Assembly (NCBI GenBank): GCA_022709625.1
Contig: JAKLIL010000080.1
Span: 1-7,312, forward strand
Direction: 5' to 3'
Origin: Verrucomicrobiota bacterium
GTDB taxonomy: Bacteria; Verrucomicrobiota; Kiritimatiellia; CAIQIC01; Lenti-01
Length of the DNA stretch: 7,312 bases
The notes under the pieces are model-generated. The model was given only the letters and a program-made list of their open reading frames with translations. It did not search any database and was not told the origin of the DNA. Shown piece by piece: positions 1 to 5,199 of the stretch. The position numbers were made by a program, and so were the translations under genes. Each line of letters starts with the position of its first letter. Positions within the stretch are counted from its first letter, which is position 1.

Positions 1-721
1 TGTTGCCGTAGCCGGGAATGGGAATGTCGTAGGGGATGCCCAGCACGGTTTCGTAGTCGACCCAGCGGGCGCGGAGGCGGCCGCTGCGCTCTTCCATCTC
101 GACGCGTCCGCCGAAGTGGACTTCGAACTGGGATTCGGGCCGTTCGATTTCCCAGGGATTGCCGTAGCGCAGCCAGTTGTCGGGTTCTTCGACCTGGTAG
201 CCGTCTTTGATGGCTTGGCGGAAGATGCCGTAGTCGTAGCGGACGCCATAGCCGTACCCGGGCAACTGGAGGGTTGCCAGCGAGTCGAGGAAGCAGGCGG
301 CGAGGCGGCCGAGGCCACCGTTGCCGAGGCCGGCGTCGCGTTCGAGGTCGCGCAGGAAATCCCAGGAGAGCCCGAGTTGCGCCATGGCCTGGCGGACGGC
401 TTCGTCGAGCTGCAGGTTGATGACGTTGTTGCCCATGGCGCGGCCGATGAGATACTCCATCGAGAGATAGTAGGCGCGTTTGGCGCCGGTCTTGTGGTAG
501 GTGACCGAGGTGCGGATCCAGCCGTCGACCAGGCGGTCGCGGACGGCGAGGGCCAGGGCGTAGTAGCGGTCGTGGTCGGTGGCCGAGAATTCGTCCTTGG
601 CCAGCGAGTACTTGAGATGGTTCAGATAACTGCACTTGATCGCCTCGACGGACCCGTTCGCATGTCCCTTGCCGGGGGCGTTCTGGGCCGCAACCGTCGT
701 CTTGTTTCCGCTGGCGCTCAT
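1..721 (-). CDS. glgP: Glycogen/starch phosphorylase, N-terminal 240 residues (partial)
   Basis: Glycogen phosphorylase (GT35) releases glucose 1-phosphate from alpha-1,4-glucans in the cytosol using phosphate and pyridoxal phosphate. Reading the minus strand from the ATG at 721 gives an uninterrupted 240-codon frame that leaves the window on the left. Seen in the translation: YLSMEYLIGR at residues 85-94; the family hallmark DAGLGNGGLGRLAACFLDS at 129-147, followed by YGYGVRYDYGIF at 156-167; and EEPDNWLRYGNPWE at 178-191. These are strongly conserved N-terminal phosphorylase blocks. The pyridoxal-phosphate lysine and catalytic C-terminal domain lie outside the window. The first 25 or so residues are Ala/Gly/Asn-rich and variable, as expected for this end of the family. 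The start is supported by a Shine-Dalgarno AAGGAG (complement of 729-734) seven bases upstream. It is transcribed divergently from the SRP RNA/dnaX side. The family call is near certain; preference for glycogen versus maltodextrin cannot be judged from this part. Confidence 0.96.
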   Translation of the reverse strand, partial: MSASGNKTTVAAQNAPGKGHANGSVEAIKCSYLNHLKYSLAKDEFSATDHDRYYALALAVRDRLVDGWIRTSVTYHKTGAKRAYYLSMEYLIGRAMGNNVINLQLDEAVRQAMAQLGLSWDFLRDLERDAGLGNGGLGRLAACFLDSLATLQLPGYGYGVRYDYGIFRQAIKDGYQVEEPDNWLRYGNPWEIERPESQFEVHFGGRVEMEERSGRLRARWVDYETVLGIPYDIPIPGYGN

Positions 722-774
722 GGCGATTCTCCTTGTTGGCGGCGGTGGCCCGCGGGGGGCAAACCGTCGCGCGC

Positions 775-804
775 ATGCTAGAAACAAGCGCAGGGCCGGG
801 TCAA
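775..804 (-). promoter_or_regulatory. Candidate sigma-70 type promoter for glgP
   Basis: On the minus strand a TTGACC box (complement of 799-804, five of six matches to TTGACA) is followed after 18 bases by TAGCAT (complement of 775-780, four of six matches to TATAAT, with the key T-A and final T present). Transcription from here would start near 768 and give a leader of about 47 bases before the glgP ATG. The assignment is from consensus and spacing only; no operator is evident. Confidence 0.5.
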
Positions 805-880
805 GAAAACAACGCCGGCCGCCGCCGCGCCGCGGAGCCGGTCCCGACGCGTTTCCGGCGCGGTCCGCGGGCGAAAAGAA

Positions 881-909
881 TTGCGTTTGGGCGGGGACGG
901 GACTAGGGT
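881..909 (+). promoter_or_regulatory. Candidate promoter for the SRP RNA (and possibly dnaX operon)
   Basis: TTGCGT at 881-886 and TAGGGT at 904-909 are separated by exactly 17 bases. Each box matches only three of six consensus positions, though these include TTG of the -35 and TA...T of the -10. A start near 916 would precede the predicted RNA helix by about 35-40 bases, so a processed leader or a different promoter must be allowed for. The surrounding 781-950 stretch is very GC-rich and shows no gene. Confidence 0.3.
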
Positions 910-956
910 AGTTCGCGCTGGCCGGGCCGAGTCCCGGCGGCGGGAACCGGGTCCCC

Positions 957-1089
957 TCCGGGCCGGTTGTCACGGGTTGGGTCCCATGCGACGGATGCCG
1001 CCAGAACCCCGCCAGGGCCGGAAGGCAGCAACGGTATGGCCGTTCTTCCGGGTGCCGTGGACCTCCTGGCCCGTGACGGCCGGCTTGGA
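957..1089 (+). ncRNA. ffs: Signal recognition particle RNA (4.5S-like, bacterial small type)
   Basis: This RNA binds Ffh to form the signal recognition particle that directs nascent membrane and secreted proteins to the translocon. The Ffh-binding domain IV is clear. A GGAA tetraloop at 1020-1023 is closed by GCC/GGC (1017-1019 with 1024-1026). The symmetric loop comes next (CCAGG side 1012-1016, AGCAA side 1027-1031), then CCG/CGG (1009-1011 with 1032-1034) and GCCA/TGGC (1000-1003 with 1037-1040). Further out, CGGA pairs with TCCG (992-995, 1047-1050) and GGTCC with GGACC (980-984, 1059-1063). A long terminal helix follows: 957-976 pairs with 1070-1089 over 20 base pairs, four of them G-U. 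With one mismatch it can continue to 951/1095. There is no Alu domain, so it is the short bacterial type. Location immediately upstream of dnaX is a known arrangement in many bacteria. The exact ends are uncertain by ten or so bases. Confidence 0.93.
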
Positions 1090-1120
1090 CGGGGCGCGGC
1101 GTACAGCGGGAGCAAACAGC

Positions 1121-2785
1121 ATGTCGTACGAGGTTTTGGCGCGGAAATGGCGCCCGCAACAGTTCGAGCAGGTGGTTGGGCAGGCCCACGTCGTCCAGAC
1201 GCTGCTGCGCGCCATCGCGGCCAACCGGGTGGCGCACGCCTACCTGTTCGTGGGCCCGCGCGGCACCGGCAAGACCACCACCGCCCGCCTGTTGGCCAAG
1301 GCGCTCAACTGCCGGAAGAGGGGCAAATCGGCCGATCCCTGCGACGCCTGCGACTCCTGCCGGGACATCGTTGCCGGCAACAGCCTCGACGTGATCGAGA
1401 TCGACGGCGCCTCCAACAACAGCGTGGACCAGGTGCGCGACCTGCGCGACAACGTGCGCTACGCGCCGGCGCAAGGGCCCTACAAGATCTACATCATCGA
1501 CGAAGTCCACATGTTGAGCGCCGGGGCCTTCAACGCCCTGCTCAAGACGCTGGAAGAGCCGCCGCCCCACGCCAAGTTCCTGCTGGCCACGACCGACGTC
1601 CACAAGGTGCCGGCGACGATCCTCTCGCGCTGCCAGCGGTTCGACCTGCGGCGCATCGGCGTGCGCGAGATCGTCGGGCGGCTCAAGGAAATCGCCCAGG
1701 CGGAAAAGTGGAAGATCAGCGAGGACGCGCTGCTGGCGATCGCCCGCGGTGCGGAAGGCGGCCTGCGCGACGCCGAATCGGCGCTGGACCAGATCGTGTC
1801 GTTCAAGGGCGCGAAGATCGAGGAAGCCGACGTGCTGGGAACGTTCGGGCTAGTCTCGTGGACGACGATCGACCAGCTGGCGACGGCCGTGCTGAAGGGC
1901 GATTCGCCGGCCGCGCTGAAGATCGTCGCGGAACTGGACGCGGGGGGCCGCGACCTGCAGCGCCTGGTGCAGGAATTGCTTGGGCATTTCCGCAACGTGC
2001 TGGTGTGGAAACACGCGCCGGAACTGGCGGATTCGTTCGATCTGACGAGCGCGCAGCTCGACGGGCTGAAGGCGCAGGCGGCCCTCGCCGACGGCGAGAA
2101 GCTGCTGCGCGTGGTGGAAATCCTGACCGAGGCGGCGAACCAGGCGCGGTTTGCGCTCTCCCGCCGCACGGTGGTGGAAGTGGCGCTGCTGAAGGCGGCG
2201 CGCGCGGCCACGGTGGTCAGCCTCGACGAGCTGATCGCGCAGATCCAGGCGAGTCCGGCGGATGGCGGCGCGCCGGCGCCGTCCGCTGGCACCTACATCC
2301 CTCCGGCGCGCGCGGCGGCGCTTCCGCCTCCGGTCCACGGCAAGCGCCCGGGGCACGCGGACGAAGCCGCCCACCTCAAGAGCCGCTGGCCCGCGCTGCT
2401 GGGCATGATCGCCGAGACGGCGCAACTGGCCGCGCCCTACCTGAAGGAAGCCGAGCCCCTGCGGGTGGATGGCGACCACGTCATCCTTGGGTTCGATCCG
2501 GAATTCAGCGGGCACCTCAAGCAGGTGGATACCTCCCGCACGCGGCTGGCGATCGAGAAAGCCCTCGGGCACGAGTTGAAGCGCACCGTCGGCGTCAAGT
2601 TCGCGGTCGAGGAGCGCCCGCAGGCCGAGGCCGAGCCGCAGCCGCCCCCGCCGCGCGCCGCGCCGCCGGCGCCGGAGCCGCCGGTCCAGGCGCCCGCGGC
2701 GAAAAAACGCAATTTGGCCGACGATCCGATCGTCAAGAAGACGGCGGAACTGTTCGGCGGCGACGTGTTCGACGTCCGGGAATAG
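1121..2785 (+). CDS. dnaX: DNA polymerase III subunit gamma/tau
   Basis: DnaX is the ATPase of the clamp loader that places the beta sliding clamp on DNA and, as tau, organises the replisome. The 554-residue product has the full AAA+ set: the MSYEVLARKWRP start, Walker A GPRGTGKTT at 45-53, four zinc-binding cysteines (C64, C74, C77, C80), Walker B IIDEVH at 125-130, sensor 1 region LLATTD at 154-159, the SRC motif at 169-171 and sensor 2 GLRD at 214-217. The three-helix collar region runs to about residue 365. It is followed by a Pro/Ala-rich linker, a DnaX C-terminal-like region (about 415-500), a second Pro-rich linker (about 500-527) and a short conserved tail containing DDPIVKKTAELFGGDVFDV. 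The open frame continues upstream to 881, but that part overlaps the SRP RNA. The ATG at 1121 begins the canonical DnaX N-terminus and follows GGGAG at 1108-1112. I see no convincing internal frameshift signal to make a short gamma form. First gene of a dnaX-ybaB-recR operon. Confidence 0.97.
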   Translation: MSYEVLARKWRPQQFEQVVGQAHVVQTLLRAIAANRVAHAYLFVGPRGTGKTTTARLLAKALNCRKRGKSADPCDACDSCRDIVAGNSLDVIEIDGASNNSVDQVRDLRDNVRYAPAQGPYKIYIIDEVHMLSAGAFNALLKTLEEPPPHAKFLLATTDVHKVPATILSRCQRFDLRRIGVREIVGRLKEIAQAEKWKISEDALLAIARGAEGGLRDAESALDQIVSFKGAKIEEADVLGTFGLVSWTTIDQLATAVLKGDSPAALKIVAELDAGGRDLQRLVQELLGHFRNVLVWKHAPELADSFDLTSAQLDGLKAQAALADGEKLLRVVEILTEAANQARFALSRRTVVEVALLKAARAATVVSLDELIAQIQASPADGGAPAPSAGTYIPPARAAALPPPVHGKRPGHADEAAHLKSRWPALLGMIAETAQLAAPYLKEAEPLRVDGDHVILGFDPEFSGHLKQVDTSRTRLAIEKALGHELKRTVGVKFAVEERPQAEAEPQPPPPRAAPPAPEPPVQAPAAKKRNLADDPIVKKTAELFGGDVFDVRE

Positions 2786-2794
2786 GAGCGACAG

Positions 2795-3112
2795 ATGGCG
2801 AATATCATGAAGATGATGAAGCAGGCCGCGGACATGCAGAAAAACATGGCCAAGGCGCAGGAGTCCCTCGCGGCGCTGGCGCTGGAACACAGCGCCGGCG
2901 GCGGCGCGGTGACGATCAAGATCTCCGGCGACGGCAATATCACGGCCATCCGGATCGATCCGAAGGTGATCCAGCCGGGCGACGCGGACATGCTGGAGGA
3001 TTTGATGCTGACGGCGGTGCGCGGCGCGCAGGAACTGGCGCGGGAGACGGCCGCCAAGGAGATGCAGAAGCTGACGGCCGGCCTGAACCTGCCGCCGGGC
3101 TTCGGCTTCTAG
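2795..3112 (+). CDS. ybaB: YbaB/EbfC family nucleoid-associated protein
   Basis: YbaB/EbfC proteins are small dimeric DNA-binding proteins of the nucleoid, usually encoded between dnaX and recR. The 105-residue product matches the family in length and layout: an N-terminal amphipathic helix (MKMMKQAADMQKNMAKAQ, about residues 5-22), a glycine-rich beta turn SAGGGAVTIKISGDG (33-47), the IRIDP strand (52-56), an acidic DADMLEDL helix start (63-70) and the terminal LPPGFGF. The start is fixed by AGGAG at 2784-2788, which overlaps the dnaX stop codon (2783-2785) and lies six bases before the ATG. Only nine bases separate the two genes, so translational coupling with dnaX is likely. Functional detail beyond DNA binding is poorly settled for this family; proposed links to recombination rest largely on its position next to recR. 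Confidence 0.95.
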   Translation: MANIMKMMKQAADMQKNMAKAQESLAALALEHSAGGGAVTIKISGDGNITAIRIDPKVIQPGDADMLEDLMLTAVRGAQELARETAAKEMQKLTAGLNLPPGFGF

Positions 3113-3119
3113 GAACCGC

Positions 3120-3713
3120 ATGGAGCCGCTGCACCAGCTGACGGAAGCGCTGGCGAAGCTGCCGGGCATCGGCCGCCGCACGGCCGAACGGCTGGCCACG
3201 CACCTGGCGCGGAATCCGGCAGGGCCGGCGCGCGAGCTGGCGGCGGCGCTCGACGGGGCGCGGACGAAGCTGGCGGCCTGCACGCTGTGCGGCAGCGTGA
3301 CGGCCAAGGACGAGAATCCCTGCCGGCTCTGCGCCGATCCGCGGCGCGACGACGCGATCCTGTGCGTGGTGGAGGATCCCTCCGACATCGCGCTGATCGA
3401 GCGCAGCGGGGAATACCGCGGGCGCTACTTCGCGCTGATGGGCAAGATTTCGCCGATGCGCGGCGAGGGGCTCGGGGATCTGCGGCTGCCGGCGCTGCTG
3501 GAGCGCGCGGCGCGGGCGCAGGAAGTCCTGCTGGCGCTCAACTGCGATGTGGAGAGCGAGGCGACGGCCTCCTATCTGCGGCACGTCCTCGCGCAGAAGC
3601 TGCCGCAGCTGAAGCTCAGCCGGCTGGCGCTGGGGATTCCGGCGGGCAGCGCGATCGCGTTCTCCGACCCCGTCACGCTCGGCCGCGCGATCCGCGGGCG
3701 AACGGAAGCCTGA
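3120..3713 (+). CDS. recR: Recombination mediator protein RecR
   Basis: RecR works with RecO (and RecF) to load RecA on SSB-coated single-stranded DNA at gaps. The 197-residue product has the family's usual length and order: a helix-hairpin-helix segment around LAKLPGIGRRTAERLA (11-26), a four-cysteine zinc motif (C54, C57, C68, C71), a Toprim domain beginning at ILCVVEDPSD (80-89), and the C-terminal block EATASYL...SRLALGIPAGS with SDPVTL (about 147-187). Two variations are visible. The Toprim loop reads YFALMGKISPMRGEG (103-117) rather than the common LGG-containing form. Near the C-terminus AIAFSD stands where many RecR proteins have LEY.D. Both look like lineage variation, not damage. 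The Shine-Dalgarno AGGAA (3111-3115) overlaps the ybaB stop codon, seven bases separate the genes, and the ATG at 3120 starts a normal RecR N-terminus. Confidence 0.96.
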   Translation: MEPLHQLTEALAKLPGIGRRTAERLATHLARNPAGPARELAAALDGARTKLAACTLCGSVTAKDENPCRLCADPRRDDAILCVVEDPSDIALIERSGEYRGRYFALMGKISPMRGEGLGDLRLPALLERAARAQEVLLALNCDVESEATASYLRHVLAQKLPQLKLSRLALGIPAGSAIAFSDPVTLGRAIRGRTEA

Positions 3714-3721
3714 GCGCGAAA

Positions 3722-3758
3722 TCGGACGGATCTGACGGAGCCGTCGGATCGGTCGGGT
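3722..3758. repeat. Short imperfect tandem/inverted repeat after recR
   Basis: Two adjacent 9-base units, TCGGACGGA (3722-3730) and TCTGACGGA (3731-3739), are followed by their near reverse complement and a further TCGGTCGG unit. GATCTGACGG (3729-3738) can pair with CCGTCGGATC (3741-3750) with one G-U pair, though the loop would be tight. It could be a weak hairpin in the recR 3' end or a scrap of a dispersed intergenic repeat. Whether it recurs in the genome cannot be seen here. Confidence 0.45.
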
Positions 3759-3761
3759 CAT

Positions 3762-3795
3762 AAAAAAACCGGCGCGGGAGAACCCGCGCCGGTTT
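3762..3795 (-). terminator. Intrinsic terminator of the minus-strand operon (possibly bidirectional)
   Basis: AAACCGGCGCGGG (3766-3778) pairs perfectly with CCCGCGCCGGTTT (3783-3795) around an AGAA loop, a 13 base-pair stem. On the minus strand the stem runs into seven U residues (complement of 3762-3768), the classic rho-independent form, 17 bases after the stop codon of the cyclase-like gene. On the plus strand the tail is only UUU then GCG, so termination of recR transcripts here would be weaker. Confidence 0.9.
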
Positions 3796-3811
3796 GCGTG
3801 ATGGACCCGGG

Positions 3812-4663
3812 CTACTTCTTCTTCGCCTTCTTGGCGGCCTTCTTGGCCTTGGGCGGCAGCCAGGCGACGATGCGGCACATGCTGGATTCGAGCTCGATGC
3901 CGCGCAGCGGGAAGCAGCCGATCCAGGCGCGGGTGGAGCCCATCTTGGCGATGTCGCCCGCGATGTTTTCGGCGTGGACGATGCCCTTGGGGAAGAGCTT
4001 CAGGTGCATGACCTGGTAGTACTTCTTGAGCGGGAAGATCTCGTCGAAGGACTTGCCGTAGACCTTCTTCATCTTGGCGTCGCATTCCTGGAAGCGGCCG
4101 GGGTGCCAAGTGCGGATGATCGTGTTCATGGGGTGGTCCGCGCTGCCGCAGTCCACGCCGATCCACTTGATCCGCATCTTTTCGCACCAGTCGTCGAAGT
4201 CGGGGCTCGGGCCGGGATGCATGACGAAGTAGCGGATTTCGTCGCCGGTCTTCTGGTCCCACGAATAGCGGTGGTAGCCGGTGTTGATGATCAGGATGTC
4301 GCCCTTCTTGACCTCGACCTTGTCGGTGATCATCTTGGGGGTGTAGAGGGAGTAGTCCGAGACGTCCTTGGAAATGTCCACGACGACGCCGGGGCCGACC
4401 CATTCGCGCAGGGGCACGTTGCCGATCGAGCGGCCGGCGGGATAGAAGTGGATCTCGCCGTCCATGTGGGTGCCGACGTGGTTGGACGTCGTGATGATCT
4501 GCCCGTTGGCGCCCTGGCCCATGTGCGCGCCGGCGAGGCGCTTAAAATACTGAACGCCCAGCGGCATATAGGACGGCCACGGGGGCGTGTGCACGCTCAG
4601 ACGCATCGTCAGATCGAACATCTGCGCATTGTCGAGGAAGTCGATGAATTGGTTGGTGTTCAT
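3812..4663 (-). CDS. Cyclase family metal-dependent hydrolase (kynurenine-formamidase-like)
   Basis: This 283-residue protein belongs to the cyclase family (Pfam PF04199), whose members include kynurenine formamidase and isatin hydrolase: Mn- or Zn-dependent enzymes that cleave amide or lactam bonds. The metal site is visible as HVGTHMD (H62, H66, D68) with H72 in the following DGEIHF, the family's HxGTHxDxxxH signature. Other family-like segments are GDILIINTGYH (121-131), WIGVDCGSADHP (167-178) and VHAENI (229-234), whose Glu sits where a conserved Glu is usual. No signal peptide is seen. The C-terminus ends in a run of Lys/Ala (about 271-283, 9 lysines), unusual for the family. Start: ATG at 4663 with AAAGGA (complement of 4672-4677) eight bases upstream. 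It is the last gene of the string, 22 bases after the four-helix-bundle gene and just before the terminator. The substrate is unknown; linkage to DUF1116/FdrA suggests a nitrogenous ring or amide compound. Confidence 0.9.
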   Translation of the reverse strand: MNTNQFIDFLDNAQMFDLTMRLSVHTPPWPSYMPLGVQYFKRLAGAHMGQGANGQIITTSNHVGTHMDGEIHFYPAGRSIGNVPLREWVGPGVVVDISKDVSDYSLYTPKMITDKVEVKKGDILIINTGYHRYSWDQKTGDEIRYFVMHPGPSPDFDDWCEKMRIKWIGVDCGSADHPMNTIIRTWHPGRFQECDAKMKKVYGKSFDEIFPLKKYYQVMHLKLFPKGIVHAENIAGDIAKMGSTRAWIGCFPLRGIELESSMCRIVAWLPPKAKKAAKKAKKK

Positions 4664-4685
4664 TTTGGGGGTCCTTTCTTTTTTT

Positions 4686-5168
4686 TCAATAGGGGTCAGG
4701 GTTCGGGGTTCGGAGTTCAGTTGAAGAAGGATCCGGAAAGCCGGCGGCGCTATACTCGCCGGAGTCTTCCTGCAGGGTCGGCCAGCGGCGGGCGGCTTCG
4801 GGCAGATGTTTTTCCAAAGTGCGTTCCATGCCGTTCAACATACGGATACATTCCTGATAGCGCAAACGGTATGATTCATACGTTTCAAGGGTCTCGTATC
4901 TTTTCAAATGGGCCATGAACAGATGGTGGACGGACTCGGCGGCTTCGCCGCGGCTGCGGTTGACGCCTTCGATTTTGTTGCGAATATGGCGATCGTCGTA
5001 TTTTTCTGCCAACTGGGCGGCCGCGCTGTTCGAGGAGCGCCGTATTTGCGAGCCCAACTCGAATCTCTCTTCGGCCGGCCATCGCTGGGAGATAGCCGCG
5101 ATCTCGATGTGGAGTTGGCAGAGCTTCTGGTAGACGATCAGATCCTCCAATTTTCGATACTCGCCCAT
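4686..5168 (-). CDS. Four-helix-bundle protein (23S rRNA intervening-sequence-protein/S23 family)
   Basis: The 160-residue product has the hallmarks of the four-helix-bundle/IVP family (PF05635, TIGR02436): the opening LEDLIVYQKL (residues 7-16), the QIRRSSNSAAAQLAEKY block (41-57, the family's QirRs..Si..niaE motif) and a second helical half (about 66-123) with a GEAAESVHHL segment. Family members occur in 23S rRNA intervening sequences of spirochaetes and other bacteria, as stand-alone genes, and as Avd in diversity-generating retroelements, where Avd partners the reverse transcriptase. No reverse transcriptase is present here. The ATG at 5168 gives a normal family N-terminus; ribosome binding is weak (AGG in TTCAGGCAAG). 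The last residues, about STELRTPNPDPY, are encoded by the left flanking repeat, and the frame ends at TGA (4686-4688). Codon composition is AT-richer than the neighbours in places (26 of 60 bases are G or C at 4861-4920). The frame is open further upstream through the DUF1116 gene, but that is a shadow. Function unknown; probably a passenger of a small mobile cassette. Confidence 0.88.
   Translation of the reverse strand: MGEYRKLEDLIVYQKLCQLHIEIAAISQRWPAEERFELGSQIRRSSNSAAAQLAEKYDDRHIRNKIEGVNRSRGEAAESVHHLFMAHLKRYETLETYESYRLRYQECIRMLNGMERTLEKHLPEAARRWPTLQEDSGEYSAAGFPDPSSTELRTPNPDPY
4688..4720. repeat. Left inverted repeat of the four-helix-bundle cassette
   Basis: Made of degenerate 6-9 base units in the order GGGGTCA, GGGTTC, GGGGTTC, GGAGTTCAG. 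The outer TAGGGGTCAGGG (4690-4701) and the inner GAGTTCAG (4713-4720) are identical to the reverse complement of the right repeat; the left copy carries one extra unit. It also encodes the C-terminal residues and part of the stop codon of the four-helix-bundle protein. An eight-T run (4679-4686) abuts its outer side. Confidence 0.8.
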
Positions 5169-5173
5169 CTTGC

Positions 5174-5199
5174 CTGAACTCTGACCCCTGACCCCTACT
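5174..5199. repeat. Right inverted repeat of the four-helix-bundle cassette
   Basis: Its reverse complement begins GTAGGGGTCAGGGGTCA and ends GAGTTCAG, sharing 12 outer and 8 inner bases with the left repeat but one unit shorter. The DUF1116 stop codon TAG (complement of 5195-5197) is the first triplet of the shared repeat, so the coding end and the repeat end coincide. The rest forms the leader of the four-helix-bundle gene. Confidence 0.8.

Larger units (their letters stand above)
4688..5199 (-). mobile_element. Putative intervening-sequence-like cassette carrying the four-helix-bundle gene
   Basis: The unit is bounded by imperfect inverted repeats (4688-4720 and 5174-5199) and contains only the four-helix-bundle gene. 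It lies between two genes expected to be in one operon, and its base composition differs from theirs. No transposase, integrase or reverse transcriptase is encoded, and no clear target-site duplication is visible, so mobility would need to be supplied in trans. The mobile-element call is inference from layout and from the known presence of this protein family inside 23S rRNA intervening sequences. Confidence 0.45.

Noticed and set aside
881..1120. Upstream extension of the dnaX reading frame by 80 codons
   Set aside because: It overlaps the promoter candidate and the complete SRP RNA, has no DnaX homology, and the canonical MSYEVLARKWRP start is at 1121 with its own ribosome site.
2699..2710. 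A6 tract in dnaX as a programmed frameshift site producing gamma
   Set aside because: It lies about 26 codons from the end, so a shifted product would be almost full length, and the bases do not form a proper slippery heptamer in frame.
967..3141. Long plus-strand open frame of 724 codons across dnaX and ybaB
   Set aside because: It is the +1-frame shadow of GC-rich genes: Arg/Gly/Ala-rich, no family features, and overlaps three certain genes.
4734..4770. Hairpin CCGGCG/CGCCGG inside the end of the four-helix-bundle gene as a terminator
   Set aside because: A 10-base loop, no following U-run on the coding strand, and it is inside the coding sequence; treated as incidental or part of cassette folding.
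4686..5199. Diversity-generating retroelement (Avd-type gene)
   Set aside because: No reverse transcriptase, no template/variable repeat pair and no C-type-lectin target gene in the window; the flanking repeats are short and inverted.
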